From Mycolicibacterium moriokaense (GTDB taxonomy: Bacteria; Actinomycetota; Actinomycetes; Mycobacteriales; Mycobacteriaceae): a stretch of DNA of 64,000 nt. The DNA is taken from contig NZ_QJJU01000004.1 in assembly GCF_003201655.1 (NCBI RefSeq), positions 1 through 64,000 on the forward strand, read 5' to 3'. Below are positions 36,437-45,802 of this stretch, piece by piece. The notes beneath the pieces were generated by a model. It had not been told where the DNA came from, searched no databases, and worked only from the letters and a program-made list of their open reading frames with translations. Positions within the stretch are counted from its first letter, which is position 1, and the number at the start of each line of letters is the position of its first letter. The position numbers and the translations under genes were made by a program.

Positions 36437-37364
36437 GGCAGACCACGACGACAGCCGCCGCGGCCTGCACAATTCGCGACAGCCTCACTGCCCGCTTCAG
36501 ATCGGCTATTTCGGGCTCCCTACCCTCGCCGAGAGTCGGACGGATCTCGAGTTCGTGCGCGTACTGGGTAGGCCCGCCGAGCCGGACTCCAAGGGCTCCC
36601 GCGAAGGCCGCCTCTACCACCCCCGCGTTCGGGCTGGGGTGGCGGCCGGCGTCGCGGCGCCATGAACCAAGCGCTTCAGCAGGCGATCCACCAACCAGCG
36701 GCGCGCACGCCGCTACCAGCAGTGCAGTCACCCGAGCCGGGACGTAGTTGGCAGCGTCATCGAAACGTGCTGCAGCCCAGCCGAATCGGATATAACGCGG
36801 CGACCGGTTGCCGATCATCGCATCCAGCGTGTTGGCGGCCCGGTACACCAGCACCGCAGGCACCCCACCCGCCGCTGCCCACAAAGCCGGCGCCACGTGC
36901 GCGTCAGAGGTGTTCTCGGCAACCGATTCGAGCGCAGCCCGTGCGAGCCCGGCGGAGTCGAGCGCGGCCGGGTCGCGTCCGCACAGAGACGGCAAAAGCG
37001 TGCGTGCGCCTTCGACGTCTCCGGCGTCGAGCAGCGCAGCCATCTGGTCGCCGGTGCGGCTCAACGACGTTCCGCCAAACGCGACGAATGTCGCCGCCGC
37101 AGTGGCCGCGGCCGTCCACCCCGGCCCGCGCCGCCGGGCCGCCCCCTCGACCGTGACACCCAGCACACTGACCGCCCCGATCAACGCACCGGCGTGTAGC
37201 GCACCGGCGATTCTGGAGTCGGCGTAGGTCAGCCGCTCCAAAGCCGCTGCGCTCCTGCCGAACAGAGCCACAGGGTGGCCGCGACGCGGATCGCCGAACA
37301 GCAGGTCGGCGACGTAGCCGGTCGCGATCCCCGCAACTCGGCCCCGACATGATGGCGCAAACAC
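36390..37364 (-). CDS. cobD: Adenosylcobinamide-phosphate synthase CobD/CbiB
   Basis: This 324-residue membrane enzyme of the CobD/CbiB family attaches the aminopropanol (phosphate) arm to adenosylcobyric acid. It shows the N-terminal [18 protein letters not shown] signature, [19 protein letters not shown], the [17 protein letters not shown] block and [31 protein letters not shown]. The GTG start at 37364 lies within the 5' end of the divergent DUF2236 gene (16-nt overlap). Together with cobC and the RNase H/phosphatase it forms a split late-cobalamin set. Confidence 0.93.
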   Translation of the reverse strand: MFAPSCRGRVAGIATGYVADLLFGDPRRGHPVALFGRSAAALERLTYADSRIAGALHAGALIGAVSVLGVTVEGAARRRGPGWTAAATAAATFVAFGGTSLSRTGDQMAALLDAGDVEGARTLLPSLCGRDPAALDSAGLARAALESVAENTSDAHVAPALWAAAGGVPAVLVYRAANTLDAMIGNRSPRYIRFGWAAARFDDAANYVPARVTALLVAACAPLVGGSPAEALGSWRRDAGRHPSPNAGVVEAAFAGALGVRLGGPTQYAHELEIRPTLGEGREPEIADLKRAVRLSRIVQAAAAVVVVCLSAACRSGRRASPLS

Positions 37365-38227
37365 CTCGGGAGCGTCTCACAGATGGTCTACTCGACTTCA
37401 TGAGGCTGGGTCCACCGACGCGCCCGAGAAGGGTCGTCGATTTGCTGAACCCCGCCGCGGTTCTGCTGCCTGCGGCGAACGTGATCATGCAGCTGGCGGC
37501 GCCTGCGGTCGGATACGGCGTGCTGGAGAGCCCGGTGGACAGCGGCAATGTCTACAAGCATCCGTTCAAGCGGGCCCGCACGACCGGGACGTACCTGGCG
37601 GCAGCCACCCTCGGCACGGACGCGGATCGCGAGCTGATCCGCACCGAGGTCGACAGGGTGCACGCATTGGTCCGGTCGACGAAGTCAAGTCCGGTGTCCT
37701 ACAACGCTTTCGACCCGCGGCTGCAGCTGTGGGTGGCGGCCTGTCTGTACCGCTACTACATCGACCAACACGAGTATCTGTACGGGCCGCTCGACGATGA
37801 CTCCGCCGATGCGGTGTACCAAGATGCGAAGACACTGGGCACCACGCTGCAGGTCCGCGACGATATGTGGCCGGCGGATCGCGCCGCGTTCGACGAGTTC
37901 TGGAAACGATCGCTCGACGACCTCCGGATCGACCCGCCGGTGCGCGAGCACCTGCACGGAGTAGCCACGATGGCGTTTCTGCCCGCCCCTCTGCGACTGC
38001 TCGCGGGCCGGTTCAACCTGTTCGCGACGGCAGGATTCCTGCCTGAGGAGTTCCGCTCGCAAATGCGGTTTTCGTGGACAGGCGGTCGCCAACGCAGGTT
38101 CGAGTGGTTATTGACGGCGCTACGGGTGGCCGACCGGGTCATACCCCGTGAGGTGTGGATCCTCGGCTACGAGCTGTATCTGCGCGACATGCGTTCGCGA
38201 GCGCGCCGCGGCAAACAAATCGTCTGA
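37349..38227 (+). CDS. DUF2236 / MpaB-like oxygenase family protein (Rv2237 type)
   Basis: This 292-residue protein of the DUF2236 (latex-clearing-protein/MpaB-like) family has helices with [30 protein letters not shown] and [15 protein letters not shown], including the His residues that bind heme or iron in relatives. Substrate is unknown; some relatives oxygenate polyisoprenes or peptides. Either ATG at 37349 or 37352 may be used. It is divergent from and overlaps the start of cobD. Confidence 0.85.
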   Translation: MMAQTPRERLTDGLLDFMRLGPPTRPRRVVDLLNPAAVLLPAANVIMQLAAPAVGYGVLESPVDSGNVYKHPFKRARTTGTYLAAATLGTDADRELIRTEVDRVHALVRSTKSSPVSYNAFDPRLQLWVAACLYRYYIDQHEYLYGPLDDDSADAVYQDAKTLGTTLQVRDDMWPADRAAFDEFWKRSLDDLRIDPPVREHLHGVATMAFLPAPLRLLAGRFNLFATAGFLPEEFRSQMRFSWTGGRQRRFEWLLTALRVADRVIPREVWILGYELYLRDMRSRARRGKQIV

Positions 38228-38304
38228 TTTCTCCTGGTTTCCCAATAAGAGGGTTCATGATTCCTGTGAACCCTGCAGTCACCTGAACACTTAAGGAGTC
38301 CACG

Positions 38305-38700
38305 ATGGCCTTCCCGGCGCTCAACCACGCTGCCATCACCGTGCGTGATCTCAAGGTCAGTCAGCCGTGGTACCGACAGCTGATCGGCAACGACCCGGTG
38401 CTCGACGAAGACACCGACGCCGGGTACCACCACGTGGTGTGGGCCTTTGCCGACGGCACGCTGTTCGGCATCCATCAGCACGAACGGGCCGCGGGTGACC
38501 AGGCCTTCTCCGAGTTCAATACCGGACTGGACCATGTCGGATTCGGCTGCGCCAGTCGCGCCGAGCTGGAGTCCTGGGTGGACCGGCTCGAGAGCCTGGG
38601 AATCGAGCATGGCGGAATCGTGGACGCCCCCTACGGGTCTGGTCTTAGCTTCCGGGATCCCGACGGCATCGCATTGGAGTTCTTCGCGCCACCTAGCTGA
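38305..38700 (+). CDS. VOC family protein
   Basis: This 131-residue VOC protein has two modules: NHAAITVRDL...WYRQLIGNDPV with HHVVWAFADGTLFGIHQH, then GLDHVGFGCASRAELESWVDRLESLGIEHGG and a FRDPDGIALEFF end. Metal ligands would be the two His and the C-terminal Glu, as in glyoxalase-like enzymes. A good AAGGAG (38293-38298) precedes the ATG. The stop overlaps the convergent P450 by 8 nt. Function is unknown. Confidence 0.87.
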   Translation: MAFPALNHAAITVRDLKVSQPWYRQLIGNDPVLDEDTDAGYHHVVWAFADGTLFGIHQHERAAGDQAFSEFNTGLDHVGFGCASRAELESWVDRLESLGIEHGGIVDAPYGSGLSFRDPDGIALEFFAPPS

Positions 38701-40009
38701 CAAGGTCGATGCTGAACCCGTACAGATCGAGGCTGTGCGGTAGCGGCTTCTCCGCGTTCAGGCTGGCTCCTGAGATTGTCGGCGAGCCGGCATCCAGCAG
38801 GTGGGCCAACACAGCCTGGCCCAGAAAGACCGATAACCCGTCGCCGGGACAACGCTGCGGACCGTGGCTGAAGAAGTTGTACGACCAGTCGTTACCCGCA
38901 TCGCCGCTGGCCCACTCGCCGGGCGAGAAGCGATCCGCGTACGGGATGCGTTCGCGGTTGCGGTGGTTGAACACGTTGTATATCAGCACCTGCGTGCCCT
39001 CGCGCAACACCGCGCCGCTGGGGAACGGTACGTCGCGGGTAGCCACGCGACCGAACAGCGTGGTCGTCGGCCACAACCGCATCGCTTCGAGCAAGCACCC
39101 CGCAAGATAGGTCAGCGAAACAATCCCGGCCGCAGAGGTGATGTCCGCGGCGGCCATCTCGGCACGCACCTCCCGCTGCTGCTCGAGATGCGTCGACAAT
39201 GCGGCCAGGGCGCGGAACGTGTTCGCTCCCAACGTGTCTCCCATGGCGAACAGCCAGTGCACGACCTGCCCCGCGGGCGTGACGTCGGCAGGCGCAGGCG
39301 TTTCGGCAATGAGCGCGGCAAGACTGTGCGGCTCGGGGTCCTTGAGATATCCCTCGATCATCGCAATCAGCTCGTCGTACCCCGACGCGGCCTCGCCAGG
39401 CATCTTGTTGCCCGCCGACATCAACTCACCCAACAACTCGGTCAAGTGCGCGTTGCCAGCGGCCTTATCGCCGAAGACGACGCGCCGGGTCATCCTCTGA
39501 AAGGCTTCGTCGAAGTTCTGCCAACGCATCGATTGGTGGGCGAGTTCCTCCGCGATTTCCCTGGCCACATCGGTGAACCGCTGTGCCAACCTATGCATCG
39601 GCTTGCCGGTGTCGAGCACGGCTTCAGCGAACCGTCGCCGGTCCGCCCAAACCTTTCCGCGCGAAATCGTCAGCGCATCGGGCTGAAAAGCAGCCATTCC
39701 CTTGCGCTTTGGCTCCGGATCACTCGCGAACGGATCCGGCGAACCGCCGAGCACGAACTTCAAGTCGTCCGGATGGGTGAGCAGGAGGGCTTCGTCCTTG
39801 GCAACGCGAACATAGAACGGTCCCGGTCCGTAGCTCTTCACCATCCCTTCCACCAACCGGTACCCGAGGTAGTCGGCACCGACAGTGGAGGCGATTCGGG
39901 CAGGCAGTTCCCGCTTGTTGAACAACCCCAGGATGATGTTGGGGGCGCCGACCTGTGCGGTGAACCGAATGCCTTCCACAACGGACGCGTGTGGGAAGTC
40001 ATCAGTCAC
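38693..40009 (-). CDS. Cytochrome P450 partnered with a cyclooxygenase-like peroxidase
   Basis: This 438-residue bacterial-type P450 has an ExxR in EAMRLW and a heme-thiolate loop NFFSHGPQRCPGDG (Cys ligand). The I-helix reads LFAMGDTLGANT, keeping the acid-Thr pair although the usual Gly-Gly is altered. It starts with GTG 5 nt after the stop of the heme peroxidase gene, so the two are co-expressed. In fungal oxylipin synthases the same two enzyme types are fused. A redox partner is not encoded nearby. It could be a monooxygenase or a hydroperoxide isomerase. Confidence 0.9.
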   Translation of the reverse strand: MTDDFPHASVVEGIRFTAQVGAPNIILGLFNKRELPARIASTVGADYLGYRLVEGMVKSYGPGPFYVRVAKDEALLLTHPDDLKFVLGGSPDPFASDPEPKRKGMAAFQPDALTISRGKVWADRRRFAEAVLDTGKPMHRLAQRFTDVAREIAEELAHQSMRWQNFDEAFQRMTRRVVFGDKAAGNAHLTELLGELMSAGNKMPGEAASGYDELIAMIEGYLKDPEPHSLAALIAETPAPADVTPAGQVVHWLFAMGDTLGANTFRALAALSTHLEQQREVRAEMAAADITSAAGIVSLTYLAGCLLEAMRLWPTTTLFGRVATRDVPFPSGAVLREGTQVLIYNVFNHRNRERIPYADRFSPGEWASGDAGNDWSYNFFSHGPQRCPGDGLSVFLGQAVLAHLLDAGSPTISGASLNAEKPLPHSLDLYGFSIDLVS

Positions 40010-40014
40010 AGTAG

Positions 40015-41820
40015 TTACCCCCAGGGAATGTAGGCGCGCACGGAGTCCGCGAGCTGCTCGATCGGATTCTTCTTGCCCGGCACCGGTGCACCCAGCCGTG
40101 GCCATGGTGCGAACACCCGTTCCGCGTCGCCGATCACCGGGTCCAGTTCCGGGTAATGACGCAGCAGAACGTCTTTCATCGACGTGTTGTTCACCCAGTC
40201 GAACCCGACCTGGGTGTACACCTCGGGTCGGTAGTCATTGGTGAAGAACCTGTCGCTCTTGAGTCGTCGAGATGCCATCAGGATGAATATGCGGAATGCG
40301 GTGTCAGAGAAGCCGAATCCTTTCGGCGGCTTCTCGGCCTGCATGCCGATCTGCAAATCCACGGCATCGACGTCGCCGTTGTAGACCTCGCTGATCTCCT
40401 TGGCCCACTGCTTGTTCGGCGTGATGTCGTCGATCTTCTTGCGTCGAGGCATCCGCAGCGCTTCGCGGAAGTCGTTGTACCGGGGCACACCCCGCTCGCG
40501 GTCGCGCACGATGTCGAGCGTCGCGAGATCGGTGACCTGGCCGTCGACGCGCCTCAGTTCCCGCAACGCGTTGGGGTAGTTGTGCAGACACACCGCACCG
40601 GCACTGGCGATACCGAACGAGTACCACATGTCGCCCATCTGCATGCGATCCATGAAGTCCCGCGTGAAACGGCCCTGCAGATCGGTGAAATACGCGTGTT
40701 CGAGGTGCTCCCCCGACTCCAGTGAGAAGAAGTTCCAGTCGTCGGGAATCAGCGGGTGCATCCGGTACACCGAGACGAACTCCTCGGTCAACGAGAACGG
40801 CGCGGCGTGGTGGTCGGTGGACGACCCGAGAATGCCTGACAGCACCTCGCTGTCACCGACGCGGCCGAGCTGATCCTTGAACGTCTCGCCAAGGGCGCCA
40901 TACCAGTTGGCGCTCATGCCGATCTGCAGCGCGGGATGGCGCAGCACACAGGGCGTCCACTCGACCGTGTGGATCTTTGCGATCAGCGCACTGATCACCA
41001 GCATGCCGAGCTCGAAGAGCCGTTGATCGTCAAGGCTCGGGTAGGCCTTCTTCAGCGCATCGCACACCGAATTGTGTTCGCGGGCGAATAGGGTGTGCAG
41101 CAGCCCGACGCCCACCCACCAGTTCTCCCGCATGCCGGTGAGGTCGATACCGGGGATGTCGCTCTTCGGCAGCCGGCCGTCGTCGCCGACCTTGACCTTG
41201 CCGTCGACGAACGTGCGAACTTCGGACTGGCGCTCCTTACCGCTGCCGTAGACCTGCGAACCGTCCCACCAATGGGTTTCGACGTTGCCGAACATCGGTG
41301 CGGGGCAGCTTTCGACGATTTCGCCGCGGATCGGGATGGTGCAGCGGATCCGCATCGGATCCTCCGGAAAGTCGTCACCATCGCGCAGCGGAATGTCGAT
41401 CGTCTTCGCGGCATCCCCATCGCCGTGGAAGAACCAGTTGTGGTTCTCGAACTGCAGCCACGCGGCGGCAAGCGCGTTGATGATGCCCGCAGGCTTGAAC
41501 TCATCGCGTGCCATCAGCCTGCGGCTGATCACCCGCGGATCGGGTTCAAGCAGCCGCTTGGTGTCGGTGATCGTCTGGGCCAGCGGCACGTTGCGGCCGA
41601 AGCCGGATCCCTTGGAGCCCATCCACGGGTCTGACAGATCGTTGAATGTTCCGTCGGCAGTGCGCGCCCGCTTGACTTCTTCGGTCGCAACACCGGGGTC
41701 TTCTTTGGGCCGGATGCCGTCGCCCTCGAACAGGTTCTTTTCCCGCAGATCGTCGCGCGCGCCTGCCAAGGCCTTGAGCTGAAGGATCAATGACGGGTGC
41801 TCATACCACTGACGACTCAC
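40015..41820 (-). CDS. Animal-type heme peroxidase, cyclooxygenase/alpha-dioxygenase-like
   Basis: This ~601-residue protein belongs to the peroxidase-cyclooxygenase superfamily. It has the distal motif AAAWLQFENHNWFFHG (Gln-x3-His as Gln203/His207 of COX), AKIHTVEWTPCVL, and VYRMHPLIPDDW. The last matches the LYHWHPLLPD block of COX, where Tyr385 is the radical residue and His388 the proximal heme ligand. This supports a fatty-acid dioxygenase rather than a simple peroxidase. The GTG at 41820 was chosen; the upstream frame overlaps the preceding gene. It has no signal peptide. It lies between an unknown gene and the P450. Confidence 0.88.
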   Translation of the reverse strand: MSRQWYEHPSLILQLKALAGARDDLREKNLFEGDGIRPKEDPGVATEEVKRARTADGTFNDLSDPWMGSKGSGFGRNVPLAQTITDTKRLLEPDPRVISRRLMARDEFKPAGIINALAAAWLQFENHNWFFHGDGDAAKTIDIPLRDGDDFPEDPMRIRCTIPIRGEIVESCPAPMFGNVETHWWDGSQVYGSGKERQSEVRTFVDGKVKVGDDGRLPKSDIPGIDLTGMRENWWVGVGLLHTLFAREHNSVCDALKKAYPSLDDQRLFELGMLVISALIAKIHTVEWTPCVLRHPALQIGMSANWYGALGETFKDQLGRVGDSEVLSGILGSSTDHHAAPFSLTEEFVSVYRMHPLIPDDWNFFSLESGEHLEHAYFTDLQGRFTRDFMDRMQMGDMWYSFGIASAGAVCLHNYPNALRELRRVDGQVTDLATLDIVRDRERGVPRYNDFREALRMPRRKKIDDITPNKQWAKEISEVYNGDVDAVDLQIGMQAEKPPKGFGFSDTAFRIFILMASRRLKSDRFFTNDYRPEVYTQVGFDWVNNTSMKDVLLRHYPELDPVIGDAERVFAPWPRLGAPVPGKKNPIEQLADSVRAYIPWG

Positions 41821-41857
41821 CTGAACCACCGTTTCTCTGTGTAGGAGTCCGCCGGAC

Positions 41858-42508
41858 TTAGCGGGGCGTACGGAGAGCGAAATACCCGATCTTGCTGTAT
41901 TTGTCGTCGCCGCTGTTGAACAAGATCTTCCCGAGATACACACCGCGGACGAGTTCGACGAGTTCGTCGCGGATGCTGCGGATGAGCAACCGCGGGTTGG
42001 ACTCCACGTCGGCGTAGTCGATCACCATCACCTGACGATCGGGGTCGTCCTTTCCAGCCTCGACGTACGTCTTGAAATCGAATGCCAGCTTGCCCGCCTC
42101 GGCGTCGCGCATCGAATACAGCGGCCAGAGCAACTTGGACACCAGCCCTGTGCTTCGCGTCAACCGGTTGTCGCCGGTGCCGGCATCGGAGTCGAAACGC
42201 TTGCCTTGCCACGGCATCCACAGCGCCGTCACGGCGCGCACCGCCATGTCGAGCGCCGGGTTCGTCGTCGTCATCACCAGAATGCCCTCGGTGGGCCCGT
42301 CCAGATCGGTGGGCGGTGTGCCCAGCCGGAACAGCTCGTTGAGTTCCGCGTCGGCGCTGTCGGCGTCGGTGTTGGAGCGTTCGGACAGGTCTGCGATCCA
42401 TGCCCAGGCGGCGTCCGCGGCGCCGGACGGCTCGGTGACCATCGATGTCCGCAACCAATCGAGCCGGCCCTCGGCTCCGGCGGCCTCTGTGCCTCGTTCA
42501 CTCGTCAT
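41858..42508 (-). CDS. Unknown protein heading the peroxidase-P450 operon
   Basis: I do not recognise a family. The 216-residue protein is soluble with a polar helical N-terminus (about 1-70) and a second half with VMTTTNPALDMAVRAVTALWMPWQGKRFD, LVSKLLWPLYSMRD and GVYLGKILFNSGDDKYSKIGYFALR. The WxGKxF pattern and the YLGKI...IGYFAL end recall lipocalin-like/GXWXG proteins, which might bind a lipid substrate, but this is weak. A good AGGAG precedes the ATG. It is 37 nt upstream of the peroxidase gene, and a CRP-like site lies upstream. Confidence 0.7.
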   Translation of the reverse strand: MTSERGTEAAGAEGRLDWLRTSMVTEPSGAADAAWAWIADLSERSNTDADSADAELNELFRLGTPPTDLDGPTEGILVMTTTNPALDMAVRAVTALWMPWQGKRFDSDAGTGDNRLTRSTGLVSKLLWPLYSMRDAEAGKLAFDFKTYVEAGKDDPDRQVMVIDYADVESNPRLLIRSIRDELVELVRGVYLGKILFNSGDDKYSKIGYFALRTPR

Positions 42509-42555
42509 TGCCTGTCTCCTGCCACCGGTCGGACCCGAATGCCAGAGTGATCGTA

Positions 42556-42569
42556 GTGATGCAGATCAC
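42556..42569. promoter_or_regulatory. CRP-like palindrome upstream of the peroxidase-P450 operon
   Basis: GTGA-N6-TCAC (GTGATGCAGATCAC) lies 48 nt before the start of the unknown gene, in the 258-nt gap to the next methyltransferase stop. It fits the core of mycobacterial CRP (Rv3676-type) sites, TGTGA-N6-TCACA, lacking the outer T/A. Nothing else is evident in that gap. Confidence 0.4.
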
Positions 42570-42766
42570 GTTCCGTCGGGTTTTCCGGCGAACCGAAAAG
42601 GGGCGCTCTCCGATTGCTAGGAGACTGCACAGCAAAGAGTTGGAGATGCCACGGCGAGCAGCCTCATCGCTTCAGTGCGCCCCCAGGGCTCGATCCGGGG
42701 CGTGATCGAGCCTCGTCATTCGCGGCGGGCATGCCGTCGGCGGCCCGACCCGCAACGACGTGCGTC

Positions 42767-43630
42767 CTAATGGCCAATCCAACTCCGTTCGGGAATCTTC
42801 ACAGACGACCGGGCGCGCCAACGATCGCGCGTCGGCCTCTCTTCCGGCCTGCGTGCCGTGACGAACTGGGCGATCCCGCGCATCTGCTGGTCGACGTCGA
42901 TCAACCCGGCGGCAGCAAAGAAAGCCGGGACCGTGGTGCGGTCGAAGACCCGCACACCGCAGATCGTGGCGCCGAGTGCGAGTCCGGTCCGCATCAGGAA
43001 GGACTCGCGGCCGAAGCTGGTAAGTACGGCGATCCGCCCGCGTGGCGCGAGCACCCGCACCATCTCGCGCAGCACGCCGATCGGCTCCGGCACCAGGTGC
43101 AGCGCTGCGAAACAGCACACCGCGTCGAACACGCCGTCGTCGAACGGAAGGCTGAGCGCCTCGGCGCGCATATAGACCGCACGGGAGTGGCTGTAGTTGC
43201 GGACCGCCCGCTCCATCATCGGCGCCGAATTGTCCAACCCGATGACAAACCCGTCGCCGGCGAGCTTGCCCGCGAAGAAGCTGGTGAAATTGCCCGGGCC
43301 GCACGCGACGTCGAGCACGCGCTGTTCGCCGCCGAGATGCAGTGCGGCGGCGGCTCTTTCGCGCTCCGCTGACATCGGCAGCCCATGCAGGCTTAGCGCC
43401 CCGATCATGATCCGCCGCCAGGCCCGCCCAGATATCGCCGCGACCGTCAGGCTTTGCATCGCGCGCTGCCCGACGGTGCGCCGGGCCGTTGAGCTCGGGC
43501 AGAGCAGGTCGATGTAGCCGTCGCGATACCGTATGGAATGCAGCGCGTCGTGGCGAATCAGCCCTCGCGCCAGCGCCGCCGACCACAGTGCGTCGGTATC
43601 CGGGTCCGCCGCGGGCTGTTGGGCGGTCAT
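42767..43630 (-). CDS. Class I SAM-dependent methyltransferase
   Basis: This 287-residue methyltransferase has motif I RVLDVACGPGNFT, the IGLDNSAPM acidic loop, and PFDDGVFDAVCCFAALHLVPEP, like UbiE/COQ5-type enzymes. An N-terminal ~80 residues resemble the Trm112-type/zinc-ribbon-like IRYRDGYIDLLCP region seen in mycobacterial relatives. The substrate is unknown. I chose the ATG at 43630. It is downstream of the MMPL gene on the same strand with an 79-nt gap, and may share its transcript. Confidence 0.87.
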   Translation of the reverse strand: MTAQQPAADPDTDALWSAALARGLIRHDALHSIRYRDGYIDLLCPSSTARRTVGQRAMQSLTVAAISGRAWRRIMIGALSLHGLPMSAERERAAAALHLGGEQRVLDVACGPGNFTSFFAGKLAGDGFVIGLDNSAPMMERAVRNYSHSRAVYMRAEALSLPFDDGVFDAVCCFAALHLVPEPIGVLREMVRVLAPRGRIAVLTSFGRESFLMRTGLALGATICGVRVFDRTTVPAFFAAAGLIDVDQQMRGIAQFVTARRPEERPTRDRWRARSSVKIPERSWIGH

Positions 43631-43709
43631 ACCCTGTATCACGCACCCGCCTGTCCGACGGTTCACCGAACCGAACGCGTGCGTAGGGGATCGGGAGCAC
43701 CGAAATCGG

Positions 43710-45788
43710 TTACGCTGGCGTAAATGTCGGCGTGCTGCTGCGTGTGTCGTCGACTATGGCGGGCCACCAGATCCGCGGTCCGATCAGGGTGAACAACGCC
43801 GGAATCAACGCGGTGCGCACGACGAACGTGTCGAGCAGGATGCCCAGTCCGACGATGACACCGAGCTGGGTGAGCACGATCAGTGGAAGCACACCGAGGA
43901 CCCAAAACACCGCCGCCATCACGATGCCCGCGCTGGTGATTACCGGACCGGTTGCCGACACCGCGCGCACGATGCCGGCGCGGGTCCCGCGGGTGGAGGT
44001 TTCTTCGCGTGCCCGGGCTACCAGAAAGATCGTGTAGTCAACTCCGAGGGCAACAAGGAACAAGAACGCGATCAGAGGGGTGGTGTAGTCCAGTGCGGGC
44101 ATACCCAGCACGTGCACGCTGGCCCAACCGCCCAGGCCCAGCGCCGCTAGCGCGCTGAGCACCATGACCGCCACTAACACCAAGGGCGCCAACGCTGCAC
44201 GCAGCAGCATGTACAACACGATCAAAACGACGCCCAGAATGGCCGGGATGAGAACGTGCCGGTCGCGGACAGCGGCGTCGCGGGCGTCCATTGCCTGTGC
44301 GTCGGACCCGCCGACGATAGCGGAGGGGTCGGCCCTCCTCACCGATTCTCGCAACGCGGCAACAGTTTTGAACGCTCGTGACGAAGCGGGTGGCGCGTCG
44401 AGTATCACCGTCCATTGATGCAGACCGACCGCCGATGAACCGGCGTCGCTGGCCGAAACCACGCCAGGGGTCGCCGTGGTCGCTGACTGAACCTCGGCCG
44501 TGCGGCCGGTGTCGCCAATCACCTGGGTGGGATCGGTTAGGCCGCTGGGGAAGTGGGCGGCAAGCGTTTCGTAGCCGGTTACCGACTCGGCCTTCACCCG
44601 GAACTGTTCGGTCTGCGACAACCCGATCGGTGTGCACAACAGACCGATGCCCAGTAGCGCCAACAACGCCACGGTTGTCACGGCAACGCGGCCGGCGTGA
44701 CCGGTAACCCAATCGGCGATGCGCTGCCATACACCGGCAGTGACCGCTGTGTCGGCGCCGCGGCGGGGAATGAACGGCCAGAACAGCCGCCTGCCAAACA
44801 AACCCAGCAGCGGCGGCAGCGCCAGCAGCGCGAAGAACAGGGCGATCAGTAGTCCGCAGGCGGCGTGCACGCCGAGGCTGCGGGTAGCCGGGGCGACGGC
44901 GAATACAAGGGTGAGCAAAGCCAGCACCACCGTGGCGTTACTGGCCACGATGGCAGGTCCGGCGCGCCCTACCGCCGTACGTAGGGCTACGCGGTGATCG
45001 ACGGTGCCCCTCAGTTCCTCGCGGTAGCGCGAGATCAGCAGCAGCGCGTAATTCGTGCCGGCGCCAAAAACCAGCACGCTGGTGATTCCTGAGGTCGCGC
45101 CGTCGAAGGCCAGCCCCGTTAAACGCGACATGGCGGTGCCCACCGAGGTGGACAGTCCGTCGGCGAACCCGATCACCACCAGCGGTGGCACCCACAGGAT
45201 GGGTGAGCGATACGTAACGATCAGCAGCGCGGCGACAACCGACGCAGTCACCGCCAGCAGGGTGATGTTGGCGCTTTTCATCGCGTTGGTGATATCGGCG
45301 ATGAATGCCGGGCCGCCGGTCACTTGCACCGCAAGGTCGGTCGGCGTCGCGGCCGTCGCGGAGTCGCGCAGCGCGGTGATCGCGTCATTGAGCGCAAATC
45401 CGGACAGACCCGCAGCAATAGGGATTGGCGCCACGGCCGCGCGGCCGTCCCGCGAGATAACCAAGTGCGGTAGCGAGGCGCTGCCGGTACTCGAGCGCAC
45501 ACGCTGCCACCCGGAATCGGCGGCGCCTAGATCGCCCGGCGTCAGCGCCGATCCGTCGCGCCGGGATACGACCAGAATCGCCGGCAGCAGATCTCCACCG
45601 GGAAAAGTTTTCAATAGTGCTGCTGCCCTTGCCGATTCGGCCGACTGCGGCACCTGCAGGGGAGGCTTGTCAGCGCCGGTGTTCGATCCGATGAGTGCCA
45701 TGAAAACGCCGGCACCAGCCGCGATCAACAGCGCGATTGCCCACGAGCGCCGGTGTGTGACTGCGGCGGCGACGCGATCCCACGCCAT
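43710..45788 (-). CDS. MMPL/RND family transporter
   Basis: This 692-residue RND-type membrane protein has two repeats of one plus five hydrophobic helices separated by exported loops (about 40-170 and 395-520), plus the proton-relay-type motifs FGAGTNYALLLISRYREEL and LGVDYTIFLVARAREE. It is shorter than the mycobacterial MmpL lipid exporters and closer to actinorhodin-transporter-like proteins. Substrate is unknown. It follows the PAS gene by 14 nt. Confidence 0.92.
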   Translation of the reverse strand: MAWDRVAAAVTHRRSWAIALLIAAGAGVFMALIGSNTGADKPPLQVPQSAESARAAALLKTFPGGDLLPAILVVSRRDGSALTPGDLGAADSGWQRVRSSTGSASLPHLVISRDGRAAVAPIPIAAGLSGFALNDAITALRDSATAATPTDLAVQVTGGPAFIADITNAMKSANITLLAVTASVVAALLIVTYRSPILWVPPLVVIGFADGLSTSVGTAMSRLTGLAFDGATSGITSVLVFGAGTNYALLLISRYREELRGTVDHRVALRTAVGRAGPAIVASNATVVLALLTLVFAVAPATRSLGVHAACGLLIALFFALLALPPLLGLFGRRLFWPFIPRRGADTAVTAGVWQRIADWVTGHAGRVAVTTVALLALLGIGLLCTPIGLSQTEQFRVKAESVTGYETLAAHFPSGLTDPTQVIGDTGRTAEVQSATTATPGVVSASDAGSSAVGLHQWTVILDAPPASSRAFKTVAALRESVRRADPSAIVGGSDAQAMDARDAAVRDRHVLIPAILGVVLIVLYMLLRAALAPLVLVAVMVLSALAALGLGGWASVHVLGMPALDYTTPLIAFLFLVALGVDYTIFLVARAREETSTRGTRAGIVRAVSATGPVITSAGIVMAAVFWVLGVLPLIVLTQLGVIVGLGILLDTFVVRTALIPALFTLIGPRIWWPAIVDDTRSSTPTFTPA

Positions 45789-45802
45789 AGCCGGCGGCTG
45801 GC

